Part shown: positions 5,118 to 5,251 of the stretch, in pieces
Layout of the letters: each line of letters opens with the position of its first letter
How positions within the stretch are numbered: the stretch's first letter is position 1
Notes under the pieces: model-generated
The model's input: only the letters and a program-made list of their open reading frames with translations
Databases searched by the model: none
What the model was told of the DNA's origin: nothing
DNA from: Pseudomonadota bacterium
GTDB taxonomy: Bacteria > Pseudomonadota > Alphaproteobacteria > Sphingomonadales > Sphingomonadaceae
Direction of reading: 5' to 3'
Assembly: GCA_023445495.1 (NCBI GenBank)
Contig: JAEXLC010000064.1
Span: 1-5,251, forward strand
DNA length: 5,251 nt
Made by a program: the position numbers and the translations under genes

Positions 5118-5145
5118 GAGATCCCGACTTTCGTCGGGATGACGG
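5118..5145 (-). repeat. REP-like hairpin, copy 2 (inverted relative to copy 1)
   Basis: Read on the minus strand this unit has the stem ATCCCGAC (5140-5133) with GTCGGGAT (5128-5121) around GAAA (5132-5129). It carries the same flanks as copy 1. It differs from copy 1 only at one base pair of the stem, where G-C becomes A-T, so the hairpin is kept. A 26-bp spacer (5092-5117) separates the two, and together they make a BIME-like pair of 82 bp. Confidence 0.8.
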
Positions 5146-5159
5146 CCTGGCGCACGCGA

Positions 5160-5203
5160 CCTCGTGGACGCGGCCTGGTGGACGGCGGCCTGATGGAGGC
5201 TGC
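5160..5203. repeat. Imperfect tandem repeat, three units of about 15 bp
   Basis: Three adjacent units are similar: CCTCGTGGACGCGG (5160-5173), CCTGGTGGACGGCGG (5174-5188) and CCTGATGGAGGCTGC (5189-5203). The core is CCTSRTGGASG. I see no gene here, and the block may be a degenerate low-complexity stretch or an operator array. The bases between it and the right-edge repeat (5204-5222) show nothing recognisable. Confidence 0.35.
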
Positions 5204-5222
5204 GACGGAGAAGCCACGCGTT

Positions 5223-5244
5223 CCCCTTCCGCTTGCGGGAGGGG
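5223..5244. repeat. CTTG-centred hairpin repeat at the right edge
   Basis: CCCCTTCCG (5223-5231) pairs with CGGGAGGGG (5236-5244) around CTTG, with a single T-G wobble when read on the plus strand. GTCAGGGG follows to the end of the window, so the element probably continues beyond it. The form CCCCTCCCGC-TT-GCGGGAGGGG is one I associate with sphingomonad intergenic repeats, from memory. It is a different family from the GTCATCCCG units next to it. Confidence 0.5.
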
Positions 5245-5251
5245 TCAGGGG

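Noticed and set aside
2314..5142. A 942-codon open frame on the plus strand, antisense to the synthetase and MFS genes.
   Set aside because: The translation is an E/G/A/R/D-rich low-complexity string with no domain. It lies opposite two genes with complete motif sets. Very GC-rich genomes often lack stops in the antisense frame, so this is a composition artefact.
5064..5145. The repeat pair as a CRISPR array.
   Set aside because: There are only two units, in opposite orientation, each a hairpin with a GAAA loop, and there are no cas genes. REP-like elements explain them better.
3767..5155. A 462-codon minus-strand frame overlapping the MFS gene.
   Set aside because: It is an Arg/Ala/Pro-rich out-of-frame translation of the MFS gene, which itself has clear membrane segments and MFS motifs.
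5032..5217. N-terminal extension of the MFS protein to 5217.
   Set aside because: It would translate both REP hairpins and yield a hydrophilic, Pro/Arg-rich head. The ATG at 5031 has its own Shine-Dalgarno sequence and gives a TetA-like N-terminus.

Overview
The window is very GC-rich, and its codon third positions are almost all G or C. The protein styles and short intergenic repeats resemble those of sphingomonads: CCCTCTCCCC/GGGGAGAGGG hairpins, a CTTG-centred CCCTTCCGC/GCGGGAGGG hairpin, and GTCATCCCG..GAAA..CGGGAT repeats. A high-GC alphaproteobacterium, most likely of the order Sphingomonadales, is my best guess. This is inference, because no rRNA or other taxonomic marker is present.

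All five genes lie on the minus strand, so transcription runs from high to low coordinates. In that order they are: an MFS drug/H+ antiporter related to TetA (5031-3811); an ATP-dependent acyl-CoA synthetase of the ANL superfamily (3741-2236); a two-hotdog acyl-CoA thioesterase overlapping it by 4 bp (2239-1466); a small exported EF-hand protein with three intact calcium loops (1354-935); and an OmpR-family response regulator (840-121). The synthetase and thioesterase are translationally coupled and very probably act on the same acyl pool. The EF-hand gene and the response regulator form a second pair, possibly an operon for sensing or handling a divalent cation. No histidine kinase is visible in the 120 bases between the regulator and the left edge.

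The non-coding DNA is dense in structure. The left edge (1-120) and right edge (5221-5251) carry CT/GA-rich inverted repeats. The 5' side of the MFS gene carries two REP-like hairpins in inverted orientation that differ by a compensatory base-pair change. The ribosome-binding sites of the MFS and synthetase genes sit in small TCCCC...GGGGA hairpins. The leader of the EF-hand gene can fold into a two-tier stem that covers part of its Shine-Dalgarno sequence, and three CTGTCG motifs lie at and upstream of that leader. The stretch 5032-5251 (220 bases) holds no gene that I can support.

I see no phage, transposase, CRISPR array, RNA gene or defence system. The genes are ordinary families. The points worth following up are the regulatory architecture around the EF-hand/response-regulator pair, the REP pair, and a TetA-like pump that lacks two residues needed for tetracycline transport.
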